The notes: generated by a model not told the origin, from the sequence alone. Shown: positions 1-5,959, numbered from the stretch's first letter. The stretch is DNA of 6,348 nucleotides from Planctomycetota bacterium (GCA_026982835.1 JALSGI010000063.1:1-6348), one strand, 5' to 3'. Made by a program: numbers and translations.

Positions 1-484
1 CAACGGCGTGGCCGTCAGTGCCGCCTGCGGCCGGGCCGACGTGCTGGACCTGCTGGACTACGGGGCCTGTTCCGACACCTTCAGCGGCAACCCGCTGGCC
101 TGCGCCGCGGTGCTGGCCACGCTGGATGAGTTCCAGGAACAAAACGTGCTGGAACACGCCGCCCAGTTGGCCCAGGTGATCGAAAAAGGCCTGCTCCGCC
201 TGACCGAAACGCCCGTGGTGGCCCGGGTGCGCGGCGAGGGGGTAGTCTGGGGCGTGGAATGTGCTCCCGTGGGCAACCATTCGGCCGACGAGGTGGCCAA
301 CGCCTGCGTGTTGGCCTGTTACCAGGGGGACAGCTCGGGCCGGGCTATCCACCTGCTGGGCCCCCTGGCCGGGAACGTGCTGCGGGTAAGCCCGCCGCTG
401 GTAATGCCGCTGGATGAGGCCGAGCTGTACCTGGAGGCCATGTACGATATCTTCTCCTCGCTGGGCGAGAACCTGGCCGGTTGA
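1..484 (+). CDS. Class III PLP-dependent aminotransferase, C-terminal part (5' end outside window)
   Basis: The reading frame is open from the window edge (first full codon at 2) to TGA at 482-484, giving the last 160 residues of a protein normally about 400-450 aa long. The first residues, NGVAVSAACGRADV, match the segment just after the PLP-binding lysine of fold-type I, class III aminotransferases, so that lysine should lie a few codons upstream of the window. The DTFSGNPLACAAVLATLDEF segment is the family's conserved TFxGNPLxxAAxxA stretch, VRGEGVVWGVE matches the VRGxGLxxGxE strand, and LRVSPPLVMPLDEAE is the usual C-terminal end. The family moves an amino group from amines or omega-amino acids to 2-oxo acids in the cytoplasm. 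The substrate (acetylornithine, GABA, diaminobutyrate or other) cannot be told from this fragment. The GTG at 8 is an internal valine, not a start. Confidence 0.9.
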   Translation, partial: NGVAVSAACGRADVLDLLDYGACSDTFSGNPLACAAVLATLDEFQEQNVLEHAAQLAQVIEKGLLRLTETPVVARVRGEGVVWGVECAPVGNHSADEVANACVLACYQGDSSGRAIHLLGPLAGNVLRVSPPLVMPLDEAELYLEAMYDIFSSLGENLAG

Positions 485-596
485 GTTGGCCTTGGCGTCC
501 AACTGTCCCCTGAGGATTTGTGCCCGGAACTGGTCCCGGGTTACCCAAACTCGGTCCCTCCCGGCAAGGAACCGCGTCGCGTGTCACCCCTTCGGG

Positions 597-602
597 TATA
601 AT
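597..602 (+). promoter_or_regulatory. Candidate -10 box for the toxin-antitoxin cassette
   Basis: A perfect TATAAT hexamer lies about 155 bases before the start of the first cassette gene. No good -35 hexamer is visible 16-18 bases upstream (the stretch 573-580 is GC-rich) and there is no TGn extension. Use as a promoter is therefore an inference resting on the -10 match in GC-rich sequence. Confidence 0.35.
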
Positions 603-621
603 GGAACGTAGGCGTTCGGCA

Positions 622-661
622 AGAGGTTCCGGTTCCTTGGGAAAAGCCCCCAGGGTCCTCT
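622..661 (+). other. Possible hairpin in the leader of the toxin-antitoxin cassette
   Basis: AGAGG (622-626) pairs with CCTCT (657-661), and inside it CCTTGGG (635-641) pairs with CCCAGGG (649-655) with one G-T wobble and a 7-nt loop. If transcription starts near 609, this would sit in the 5' leader. No T-run follows, so it is not an intrinsic terminator. Role unknown. Confidence 0.25.
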
Positions 662-743
662 CGCGCAAACGGCTCCAAGGTTTTCTTGGCATTTCAGCTT
701 GGGCGAGCTTGGAACTTCAAAAGACGGGGCATCGACCTGTGCG

Positions 744-751
744 AAGGAGGG
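744..751 (+). promoter_or_regulatory. Ribosome binding site deciding the start at 758
   Basis: AAGGAGGG lies six bases before the ATG at 758-760, a near-ideal Shine-Dalgarno sequence and spacing. It favours this start over the in-frame ATG at 686, which would add 24 residues and has no comparable site. Confidence 0.8.
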
Positions 752-757
752 CAAGGC

Positions 758-1705
758 ATGAAACGCCAGGTGCATACCGTCGTGCTTCGGAGTCCGGAAC
801 ACTATGGGCAGAAAGTGCCACCGGGGCCCCTGGGGGATTTTTTGCGGGAGTTGCCATCGGCCATCCGGCTGGCGATTCGCATGGCTCTGGCCGGGGCCAG
901 CACTTCCCGCGGAAAGCGCCCCACGTGGTTAACCTCTGCTTCCGATATTCGACTGGTGGACTACCAGGGAGCCGACGAGACGATTCTCCGTTTCGAGGCA
1001 CCCCCCTTGGGTGAGGCTGCATCGGAACTATATTCTCAACAGGAACTTTGGCCCACAAGGCCGGACCGGAACGATACGGGATTCGACGTTCTTGCCGACG
1101 TGGTCGAGGAAGTGGCTGCCAACAACCTGGATAGTGAACGGTTCGATTCCGTGTTATTAGGACAGTTGACCCGATTTGAGAAACCGATTTCCAGAGCGTT
1201 TTCGGAAATAATCATTACGGGGCGCCGCCATACGATGAAGAACCCTTGCATTATTAACTCCTCTACGATTGCAACTGCAAGGAAACTCCGCACGGCAACG
1301 CCAGCTCCCCGACAAGTTCGGATTGTTGGAAAGCTGGACATGATCCGAGCCAGCACCCAGAGCTTTGCCTTGAAACTAAATAGCGGGGAAGAAATCAAAG
1401 GGGTTCTCCTGAAAGGAGACATGGGACAACTGGCCAAACTGTTTCAAAAGCCGGTCATGGCGACCGGTACCGCCATTTTTCGTCCTTCCGGACGCTTGCT
1501 ACGCATCGATGCCCAGGAGGTAATAGCCGCCCCTGGAGAAACAGAAGCTCTTTCCACCGTTCCTAAGCCCGTGCGGCAAAAAACAGATCTCCGGCAGATC
1601 CTACGCGAGCAGAAGAACAAACGGGGAGTGGCCGCCGTCTTGGGGAAGTGGCCCGGTGATGAAACAGATTTAGAAATCGAGCAGGCATTACGGGAGATGA
1701 GTTGA
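758..1705 (+). CDS. Large putative antitoxin-like protein (315 aa), partner of the PIN-domain toxin
   Basis: I do not recognise a named family for the whole protein. From the sequence, residues 1-180 form a mixed region containing a helical, basic stretch at about 24-55 (FLRELPSAIRLAIRMALAGA) and an acidic helical stretch at about 108-125. Residues 186-257 look like a compact beta-rich module starting RQVRIVGKLDMIRASTQSFAL and ending near GRLLRIDAQEV. A charged linker follows (270-290), then a tail with GKWPGDETDLEIEQALREMS at 296-315. Tails with a WPGDE(T/S)DEE-type pattern occur in antitoxins of PIN and related toxins, where the C-terminus wraps the toxin; this comparison is from memory. 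The stop codon overlaps the start of the PIN gene by one base, so the two are co-transcribed and probably translationally coupled. Canonical VapB antitoxins are about 70-100 aa, so the length is unusual. The function is inferred from partner and tail. Base composition falls toward the 3' half, unlike the flanking genes. Confidence 0.75.
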   Translation: MKRQVHTVVLRSPEHYGQKVPPGPLGDFLRELPSAIRLAIRMALAGASTSRGKRPTWLTSASDIRLVDYQGADETILRFEAPPLGEAASELYSQQELWPTRPDRNDTGFDVLADVVEEVAANNLDSERFDSVLLGQLTRFEKPISRAFSEIIITGRRHTMKNPCIINSSTIATARKLRTATPAPRQVRIVGKLDMIRASTQSFALKLNSGEEIKGVLLKGDMGQLAKLFQKPVMATGTAIFRPSGRLLRIDAQEVIAAPGETEALSTVPKPVRQKTDLRQILREQKNKRGVAAVLGKWPGDETDLEIEQALREMS

Positions 1706-2139
1706 TGCCGGAAACGGTCGGCTATCTACTCGATACTAACATCGTAGTAGCTCTTATTCGCGGCAACCCCCTCGGGCAGCGTATCAATGCTCAGTATAAA
1801 CTTCAGCATAATCTCTACCGTTGTCTGGTTTCCGTCGTCTCCGTAGGTGAATTGATTGCACTGGGCCGCGCGTTCGGCTGGGGAAGACAAAAGCTAAGCA
1901 AGCTCCGTGGCTTGTTAGAAGAGCTCGTCTGGATAGATATTAACTCCTGGGATATTCTGGAAGCCTACGGAGAAATCTACGACATAAGCAATCAATCCGG
2001 CAGATCGATGGGAGAAAACGACATTTGGATCGCTGCTACTGCGAAGGTAACCGGCGCGGTTCTCCTCACCACGGATAAGGATTTCGATCACCTTCACGGA
2101 GAACATCTCACGCGCATCTGGATCGATCCCAAAAAATAA
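1705..2139 (+). CDS. VapC-like PIN-domain ribonuclease (type II toxin)
   Basis: This 144-aa protein has the usual length of a VapC toxin, a Mg2+-dependent endoribonuclease that typically cleaves tRNA or rRNA and is held inactive by its cognate antitoxin. The acidic catalytic set is present: D10 in YLLDTNIVVALIRG, E49 in SVVSVGELIALGRA, D106 in MGENDIWIAATA, and D124 in LLTTDKDFDHL, with further acidic residues D126 and D128. The start at ATG 1705 overlaps the TGA of the upstream gene (TGATG), with GGAG at 1693-1696 as ribosome binding site. A TTG one codon earlier is possible but less likely. The gene is clearly poorer in GC than the chromosomal genes around it: bases 1801-1860 are 28/60 G+C, against 43/60 for bases 4321-4380 in the phosphatase gene. 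This is consistent with transfer. With all four acidic positions intact the toxin is probably active. Confidence 0.9.
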   Translation: MPETVGYLLDTNIVVALIRGNPLGQRINAQYKLQHNLYRCLVSVVSVGELIALGRAFGWGRQKLSKLRGLLEELVWIDINSWDILEAYGEIYDISNQSGRSMGENDIWIAATAKVTGAVLLTTDKDFDHLHGEHLTRIWIDPKK

Positions 2140-2171
2140 AAAGAAATAATTACAAAAACCCCATCTGGCGA
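2140..2171. other. A/T-rich junction between convergent genes
   Basis: Thirty-two bases separate the stop of the PIN gene from the stop of the selenoprotein gene on the opposite strand. The stretch around 2131-2159 is mostly A with short T interruptions, in sharp contrast to the GC-rich gene to its right. On the minus strand it reads as U-rich RNA after the selenoprotein stop and could help termination, but no convincing GC-rich hairpin precedes it. It may mark the right edge of the acquired cassette. Confidence 0.4.
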
Positions 2172-3635
2172 TTACCGGCCCGGGGCACTGCGGGCCCGCA
2201 GGCGAATTACCCGGATGGCTTTTTCTTCCCGGGGAGAGCCTTCGGCTTGTTGCGCCGGGGCCGGCAAGGCCAGCACCCGGTCGCCGCGGCGGAGGTCATT
2301 CAACTGGACCGGGCGGCCGTTTTTCTGAATGCGCGCATCCGGGGCCACCTGCACGGTGCGCACTCCGCCGGGGGAGCGAAGCACCAGTTGCCGCTTCTCA
2401 AGGTCCACCTGTTGCACGATGCCGCGCAGGAGGTTTCGGAATCGGGCCGCCGGGGGCCCGAAGGGCCTTCCTCGGCTCGGGCCTCGGCCGGCCAGCGGGC
2501 CACCGCGGGTCCCCAACCGCCGCCCCCCGTCGGCATCCCGTTGCAAGTACACCAGGTACTCCTGCTCCAGGTGCTTGCACCAGCCGGCCTCGTCGTTGCA
2601 GGCAAAGTAGCGGATCTTCACCCGCAAAGGACCACTGCCCCGGGGAGCTTGTTGCACCTGGATGAGGAACTCCCGCGGATCGATGTCGGCCGGTTCTTTC
2701 ACCTGGGGGCCTTTGAGCACCGCGGGCGAGAGCTTCACTCCCCGAGGAGCTTCGATGGTAATCTGCGGCACGGGGGTGAGGTTGTTCCAGTGGACATGGT
2801 AGATCGGGTCGGGATAGAAGCCCAGGTACAGCTTTCCCCGGCCGCTGCGCAATAGCTCCGGTGTGCCTTCGGCCCGCAGCTTCATGTAAAACGGCTCGGT
2901 GCTCCCTTTCAGTTGCGGCTCGACTTTAAGTGGCTGCATGCCCCGGGGTACTTCCAGCCGCGGCACCACGCCCTGCTTGGCCACTTTCGGGGGCGGCTGG
3001 CGGCGGAGTTTGACCTCTTCGGGCCGGGTGATTTTCTTCGTAGGGCCGACCAGTTCCACCAGGTCCTTGCGCAGCGCCTCCGGATCGCTCCAACGCCGCA
3101 CGCGCACCAGCTTCCCCTGCGGATCCATCACGAACTCGCTGTTGGGCGCATCGCCCAGGGCGTGCTTGAGCCGGTTGTCCATCGCGTCCACCAGCCAGGG
3201 GATCGAGGTGCCCAGCGTGCGGCGGGCTTCGCGTACATGGGCCAGGCGTTCTTCGAGCGTGTAAGGGGCCACGTAGCCTTGGTAACTGGGATGGGCCAGG
3301 GCCTTGTAGATGAAGTAGAACTTCACGCCCTGGGGGCGATAGTCGCGGGCCACGGCTTCCAGACCGGAAACCTTGCGCAGAAACGGCGGTCAGGTCAGGC
3401 AGCCAAACACCAGCACGGTCCAGGAACCCCGCAGGCTCTTCAGCGCAAGCGGCTTGCCCTCCTGGTCATAGACGGTCAGATCGGGCAACCGCGAGCCGGG
3501 CTGGGGCAGGTGGAACTGCGCTCCTGGCCGGCGGTTTCGCAGCGCCCGGGGCGGCTGGGCCCAAAGCCCCGATGCCTGCAACACCATCACCACCACCAGC
3601 GCGGAACGAAGCCAAAGACGGGGGATTCTCCGCAT
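2172..3635 (-). CDS. Secreted thioredoxin/deiodinase-like selenoprotein (UGA read as selenocysteine), multidomain
   Basis: One 487-aa gene interrupted in frame by TGA at 3390-3392, which I read as selenocysteine-82. Start ATG 3635 has AAGGAA eight bases upstream and gives a signal peptide (residues 1-27, RR near the start, hydrophobic core SALVVVMVLQASGLWAQ). Residues about 45-200 are a thioredoxin-fold domain of the deiodinase-like kind: VYDQEGKPLALKSLRGSW, then WTVLVFGCLT-Sec-PPF with C79 and Sec82 as a CxxU redox pair, KFYFIYKALAHP, and IPWLVDAMDN...PNSEFVMDPQGKLV. Iodothyronine deiodinases have the matching FGSxTUPPF motif. Residues about 248-369 resemble a DsbD N-terminal-like beta domain with C346 and C353 in FACNDEAGWCK. 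An R/G/P-rich linker (370-396) leads to a C-terminal beta domain (about 398-482, DUF5666-like by pattern). C79, C346 and C353 are the only cysteines. Automatic annotation would split this into an 81-aa peptide and a protein starting at a false GTG (3353). Likely a periplasmic thiol/selenol oxidoreductase; substrate unknown. Confidence 0.88.
3354..3372 (-). promoter_or_regulatory. Bacterial SECIS element (selenocysteine insertion hairpin)
   Basis: In the mRNA, 17 bases after the in-frame UGA, GGUUUCC (3372-3366) pairs with GGAAGCC (3360-3354) in a 7-bp stem with one G-U wobble, closing a 5-nt loop GGUCU (3365-3361). Bacterial SECIS elements lie within the coding region just after the UGA and present a G or GG early in the apical loop for the elongation factor SelB. 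The E. coli fdhF element shows the same GGUCU sequence in its loop. The loop begins 25 bases after the UGA, inside the range described for bacterial elements. A competing pairing (GACCG 3391-3387 with CGGTC 3366-3362) would bury the loop, so the fold should be checked. Confidence 0.8.
3390..3392 (-). other. In-frame TGA recoded as selenocysteine
   Basis: On the minus strand the codons run TTT GGC TGC CTG ACC TGA CCG CCG TTT CTG, i.e. FGCLT-stop-PPFL. The frame stays open for 81 codons before it and 405 after it, with uninterrupted homology to one thioredoxin-fold domain. TGA also ends other genes here (484 and 1705), so the code itself is not altered. Confidence 0.85.
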
Positions 3636-3791
3636 GAATCGGGTTCCTTGGCCGAGCGTACCGGGAACTTCCGGACAAGGGGGCCGCACGCGGCAGAGTG
3701 CCAAAGCCCCCCAACACTTAAACCCGATTGGCGGAGGAAGGTTTTGCAAAAAATGGCGGACAGCTCTCGCCCCGGCGGAAGTGGCCCCCGG
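3636..3791. other. Spacer between phosphatase and selenoprotein genes
   Basis: The 156-base gap on the minus strand carries the selenoprotein ribosome binding site. It also has a short T-run (minus strand TTTTTT at about 3748-3753) after GC-rich sequence, which is not preceded by a clear stable stem. No convincing promoter or terminator is visible, so whether the selenoprotein gene is co-transcribed with the phosphatase is open. Confidence 0.4.
3644..3649 (-). promoter_or_regulatory. Ribosome binding site of the selenoprotein gene
   Basis: AAGGAA on the minus strand, eight bases before ATG 3635. It selects this start, which begins directly with a signal peptide, over the upstream in-frame ATG at 3749, whose 38 extra residues look unlike protein-coding sequence. 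Confidence 0.65.
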
Positions 3792-4610
3792 CTACCACGC
3801 CAAGCGCACCAGCGGGGCCAACTGGTCGTAAAGTCGCTGGTTGGCCGTGGCCAGGAAGCGCGGCTGGAACAGGTTCAGCGGTTTTCCTTCCGGCCCGCGG
3901 ATCACGCCACCGGCCTCCTCCACCAGCAGCACCCCGGCGGCGATGTCCCAGGCGTTGTTGCTCGTGGCCCAATAGGCGTCGAATCGCCCGGCGGCCACGT
4001 AGGCCAGATTCAGCGCAGAGCTTCCCGTGCGGCGCAGCGACTGCGTCTGGACCAGCACGTTGAGAAAGTTTTCCACCTCCGGCCCGTCGCGGCGTACCCG
4101 GGGCGGGAAGCTACAGGCCACCAGCGCTTCGCGCAGCAGGGTAATGCGGCTGGTGCGGATCGGGCGGCCGTTGAGCCAGGCCCCCTGGCCGCGGATGGCC
4201 GAAAAACACTCTTGCAGCGTGGGGTCCCACACCACGCCCACCACCGGCCCCTGCGGCCCCACCAGCGCCACACTCACCGTGTACTGCGGCACAGCGTGGG
4301 CGTAGTTGACCGTGCCGTCCAGCGGGTCGATGATCCATTGCCAGGCCGAGCTGCCGCGCACGGCCAGCCCGGCTTCCTCGGCCAGAAAGCCGTGGTCGGG
4401 GAACCGCTCCTGCAAGTAGGCCACGATCCGCTGCTGGCTTTCCAGGTCGGCCTGGGTCAGCAGGTCCTTGGGGGCTTTTTCCTGCACCTGGAACCGACCC
4501 CGCCACTGCTGTAACACCTGGCCGCCTAGTTGGGCCGCTTCCTGGGCCGCGACGTGCCACAGCCGCAGTTCTTCTTCGCTGGGCAGGGTTGCCTCGTGCG
4601 TCTGGCTCAT
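3792..4610 (-). CDS. Inositol monophosphatase family phosphatase
   Basis: This 272-aa protein has the full length of the family (E. coli SuhB is 267 aa), whose members remove phosphate from inositol-1-phosphate or related sugar, nucleotide or histidinol phosphates using Mg2+ in the cytoplasm. The metal-binding signature is complete: E78 in FLAEEAG, D95, D98 and T100 in WIIDPLDGTVNYAH (motif 1), and D222 in WDIAAGVLLVEEAGG (motif 2). The loop K48-D55 in APKDLLTQAD is also typical. The protein is soluble, with no signal peptide or membrane segment. It begins 21 bases after the stop of the dehydrogenase gene, so the two are very probably in one operon; the ribosome binding site before ATG 4610 is weak. 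The substrate within the family (SuhB-like, HisN-like or CysQ-like) cannot be set from motifs alone; the sequence looks nearest to general inositol monophosphatases. Confidence 0.93.
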   Translation of the reverse strand: MSQTHEATLPSEEELRLWHVAAQEAAQLGGQVLQQWRGRFQVQEKAPKDLLTQADLESQQRIVAYLQERFPDHGFLAEEAGLAVRGSSAWQWIIDPLDGTVNYAHAVPQYTVSVALVGPQGPVVGVVWDPTLQECFSAIRGQGAWLNGRPIRTSRITLLREALVACSFPPRVRRDGPEVENFLNVLVQTQSLRRTGSSALNLAYVAAGRFDAYWATSNNAWDIAAGVLLVEEAGGVIRGPEGKPLNLFQPRFLATANQRLYDQLAPLVRLAW

Positions 4611-4631
4611 CGTTCTACTGCGCCGGAGTTC

Positions 4632-5636
4632 TCAACCTTGGGAAAAACGCTTGCGCCACTGCGGCTCCACTTCCGGGTTGACCCAGGCCGGCAGCGGGCG
4701 GCCTTCCAGCCCCGCAAGCAGGTTCTCGGCGGCGATCTCGGCCATGCGGTTGCGGCTGCGCACCGTGGCGCTGGCAATGTGCGGAGCCACGATCACGTTG
4801 GGCAGCTTCAACAGCGGATCGTCCGGCGGGATCGGTTCCGGGTCCGCCACGTCCAGCCCGGCGGCAAACAGCTCGCCTTGCTCCAGCGCCTGCCGCAGGT
4901 CTTCCTGCACCACGATGGGTCCCCGGGCCGTGTTGACCAGCACGGCCGTGGGCTTCATTTTGCGGAACGCCTCGCGGTCGAACAGCCCACGGGTGCTGTC
5001 GTCCAGGTTGGTATGGATGGAGATAAAGTCCGCCTCTTGCAGCAGGGTGTCGAAGTCCACCTGGCGGGCGCCCAGTTCCCGCTCGGCGTGCTCGTTGCGG
5101 CGGATGTCGTAGTAGAGCACCTGCATGTCCCAACCGCGATGCAGCCTTCGGGCGGTGGCAAAGCCGATGCGGCCCATCCCCACAATGCCCAAGGTCTTTC
5201 CCACCAGGTCTTGCCCGATGTGCCCCAGCGGCTCCCAGGTCTTCCACTGGCCGCTTTGGGTGTAGTGGTGTCCTTCCACCAGGCGGCGAGCGGCGGCCAG
5301 CAAGAGCGTAACGGCCATGTCGGCCGTGGCGTCGGTGAGCACGCCCGGAGTGTTGCCCACGGCAATACCCCGCTCGGTGGCCGCGGCCACGTCGATGTTG
5401 TTGAACCCCACGGCAAAGTTGCTCACCACCACCAGCCGCGGGGCGCGGTCCATCAGTTCGGCGTCCACCGTGTCGGTCAGCAGGGAGACCAGCCCTTGGC
5501 AGTCCTCCACGCGGCGGAGCAGTTCGTCCCGGGGCGGGGGGAGCGGGTCGGTCCACAGGTCCATGTCGCAGTGTTCTTGGATCTTCTTCAGGCCCACCTC
5601 GGGAATCACCCGCGCCACAAACACCTTAGGAGGCAT
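4632..5636 (-). CDS. D-2-hydroxyacid dehydrogenase, glyoxylate/hydroxypyruvate reductase type
   Basis: This 334-aa protein has the usual length of the D-isomer-specific 2-hydroxyacid dehydrogenase family. It likely interconverts glycerate and hydroxypyruvate, or glycolate and glyoxylate, with NAD(P)H in the cytoplasm. The substrate domain starts KVFVARVIPEVGL and includes SNFAVGFNNIDV (72-83). The Rossmann domain has LGIVGMGRIG (G153, G155, G158) with D177 in LYYDIRR, an acidic residue that usually favours NADH over NADPH. The catalytic triad is R238 in NTARGP, E267 in DVADPEP and H286 in APHIASA. The GRHPR/GyaR assignment is by overall pattern. ATG 5636 is chosen because AAGGA lies seven bases upstream and the family N-terminus begins here; the frame is open 104 codons further upstream, but that part is repeat-derived. 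It is the first gene of a probable minus-strand operon with the phosphatase. Confidence 0.93.
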   Translation of the reverse strand: MPPKVFVARVIPEVGLKKIQEHCDMDLWTDPLPPPRDELLRRVEDCQGLVSLLTDTVDAELMDRAPRLVVVSNFAVGFNNIDVAAATERGIAVGNTPGVLTDATADMAVTLLLAAARRLVEGHHYTQSGQWKTWEPLGHIGQDLVGKTLGIVGMGRIGFATARRLHRGWDMQVLYYDIRRNEHAERELGARQVDFDTLLQEADFISIHTNLDDSTRGLFDREAFRKMKPTAVLVNTARGPIVVQEDLRQALEQGELFAAGLDVADPEPIPPDDPLLKLPNVIVAPHIASATVRSRNRMAEIAAENLLAGLEGRPLPAWVNPEVEPQWRKRFSQG

Positions 5637-5643
5637 GAGGGTT

Positions 5644-5648
5644 TCCTT
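5644..5648 (-). promoter_or_regulatory. Ribosome binding site of the dehydrogenase gene
   Basis: AAGGA within an AAAGGAAA run on the minus strand, seven bases before ATG 5636. It rules out the longer in-frame version that would start at 5948. Confidence 0.65.
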
Positions 5649-5707
5649 TCTTTGGGACAAACACGAAGCAGCTCCGCCGGGCAAGAAGACGCTCGGCCGA
5701 CGAGGGC

Positions 5708-5736
5708 AGTATCCGGCCCCCGGCTGCGAAACGCAA
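5708..5736 (-). promoter_or_regulatory. Candidate promoter of the dehydrogenase-phosphatase operon
   Basis: On the minus strand TTGCGT (5736-5731) and GATACT (5713-5708) are separated by 17 bases. They match the sigma70-type -35 and -10 consensus at 3/6 and 4/6 positions. Transcription would start near 5701, giving a leader of about 65 bases. The match is modest and the call is tentative. Confidence 0.35.
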
Positions 5737-5762
5737 GCCCCCGGCCTGTGCGGCCTGCGGCG

Positions 5763-5783
5763 TCTTGGGTCTTGGGTCGTGGG
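5763..5783. repeat. Three 7-bp tandem repeats (TCTTGGG type)
   Basis: TCTTGGG, TCTTGGG and TCGTGGG follow one another directly. The period of seven is the same as in the two other tandem runs in this region, although the unit sequence differs. Confidence 0.75.
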
Positions 5784-5787
5784 CAAA

Positions 5788-5810
5788 GAGCCCCCCGCGT
5801 AAGCGGGGGG
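5788..5810. repeat. Hairpin repeat 1 (GTAA loop)
   Basis: CCCCCCGC (5791-5798) and GCGGGGGG (5803-5810) form a perfect 8-bp stem around GTAA. GAG precedes it, as in the other full-length members. Confidence 0.85.
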
Positions 5811-5824
5811 AGGAGGTGAGAATC

Positions 5825-5852
5825 GGCTTGCGGCGTGCGGCGTGCGCCATGC
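5825..5852. repeat. Four degenerate 7-bp tandem repeats (GGCKTGC type)
   Basis: GGCTTGC, GGCGTGC, GGCGTGC and GCCATGC are contiguous. An 8-base variant GCTGTTGC follows and leads into the 59-bp repeat. Confidence 0.75.
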
Positions 5853-5862
5853 GCTGTTGCGC

Positions 5863-5878
5863 CGGAGCTTCCGCTCCG
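5863..5878. repeat. Hairpin repeat 2 (TTCC loop)
   Basis: CGGAGC and GCTCCG form a 6-bp stem around TTCC, inside copy A of the 59-bp repeat. Confidence 0.8.
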
Positions 5879-5880
5879 AA

Positions 5881-5904
5881 GCAAGAACCAGCGCCAATTC
5901 TTGC
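5881..5904. repeat. Inverted repeat GCAAGAA/TTCTTGC
   Basis: Perfect 7-bp arms (5881-5887 and 5898-5904) enclose a 10-base spacer. It is repeated in copy B at 6219-6242. Its lower GC and longer loop set it apart from the tetraloop hairpins. Confidence 0.7.
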
Positions 5905-5911
5905 AACCGGC

Positions 5912-5934
5912 GAGCCGCCAGCTTCAGCTGGCGG
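5912..5934. repeat. Hairpin repeat 3 (TTCA loop)
   Basis: CCGCCAGC (5915-5922) and GCTGGCGG (5927-5934) form a perfect 8-bp stem around TTCA, preceded by GAG. Confidence 0.85.
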
Positions 5935-5959
5935 AGAAGAATAACCAAAAGCGCTTATT

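Larger units (their letters stand above)
485..757. other. Intergenic region between aminotransferase and toxin-antitoxin cassette
   Basis: No supported gene. It contains a small inverted repeat just after the aminotransferase (CCCGG 523-527 with CCGGG 536-540, no T-run, so not a convincing terminator), a TATAAT hexamer at 597-602, and an imperfect hairpin at 622-661. The open frames crossing it lack recognisable protein features. One runs into the downstream gene from a start at 686, but a strong ribosome binding site favours the start at 758. Confidence 0.6.
5858..5916. repeat. 59-bp direct repeat, copy A
   Basis: Identical over 59 bases to 6196-6254. It contains a TTCC-loop hairpin, a second inverted repeat with GCAAGAA/TTCTTGC arms, and ends with the GAGCC that opens the next hairpin. 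Confidence 0.9.

Noticed and set aside
523..540. Terminator after the aminotransferase
   Set aside because: Only a 5-bp stem and no following T-run.
520..1014. Plus-strand open frame of 164 aa
   Set aside because: It overlaps the antitoxin-like gene in another phase, has no good ribosome binding site and has a low-complexity translation.
2172..3353. Separate gene starting at GTG 3353 (393 aa)
   Set aside because: The start cuts a thioredoxin-fold domain just after its active site, there is no ribosome binding site, and the frame continues upstream through FLRKVSGLEAV to the TGA and beyond with matching homology.
3390..3749. Nonsense mutation or pseudogene explanation for the TGA
   Set aside because: The TGA is exactly at the redox-active position (CxxU), 405 codons after it remain open, and a SECIS-like hairpin follows. 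A random stop would not be expected to combine these.
2913..4514. Long plus-strand open frame of 533 aa
   Set aside because: It lies opposite the selenoprotein and phosphatase genes, and its translation is rich in H, Q, R, G and P without any recognisable domain. It is a shadow of GC-rich coding sequence.
4615..5556. Minus-strand open frame of 313 aa in another phase over the dehydrogenase
   Set aside because: R/G/A/P-rich translation with no domain, overlapping the real dehydrogenase frame.
4530..5819. Long plus-strand open frame of 429 aa
   Set aside because: It is antisense to the dehydrogenase gene, which has all its catalytic motifs; the translation is low-complexity.
5637..5948. N-terminal extension of the dehydrogenase to 438 aa
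   Set aside because: The added residues come from the repeat region and do not match the family, whose N-terminus begins at ATG 5636 behind a ribosome binding site.
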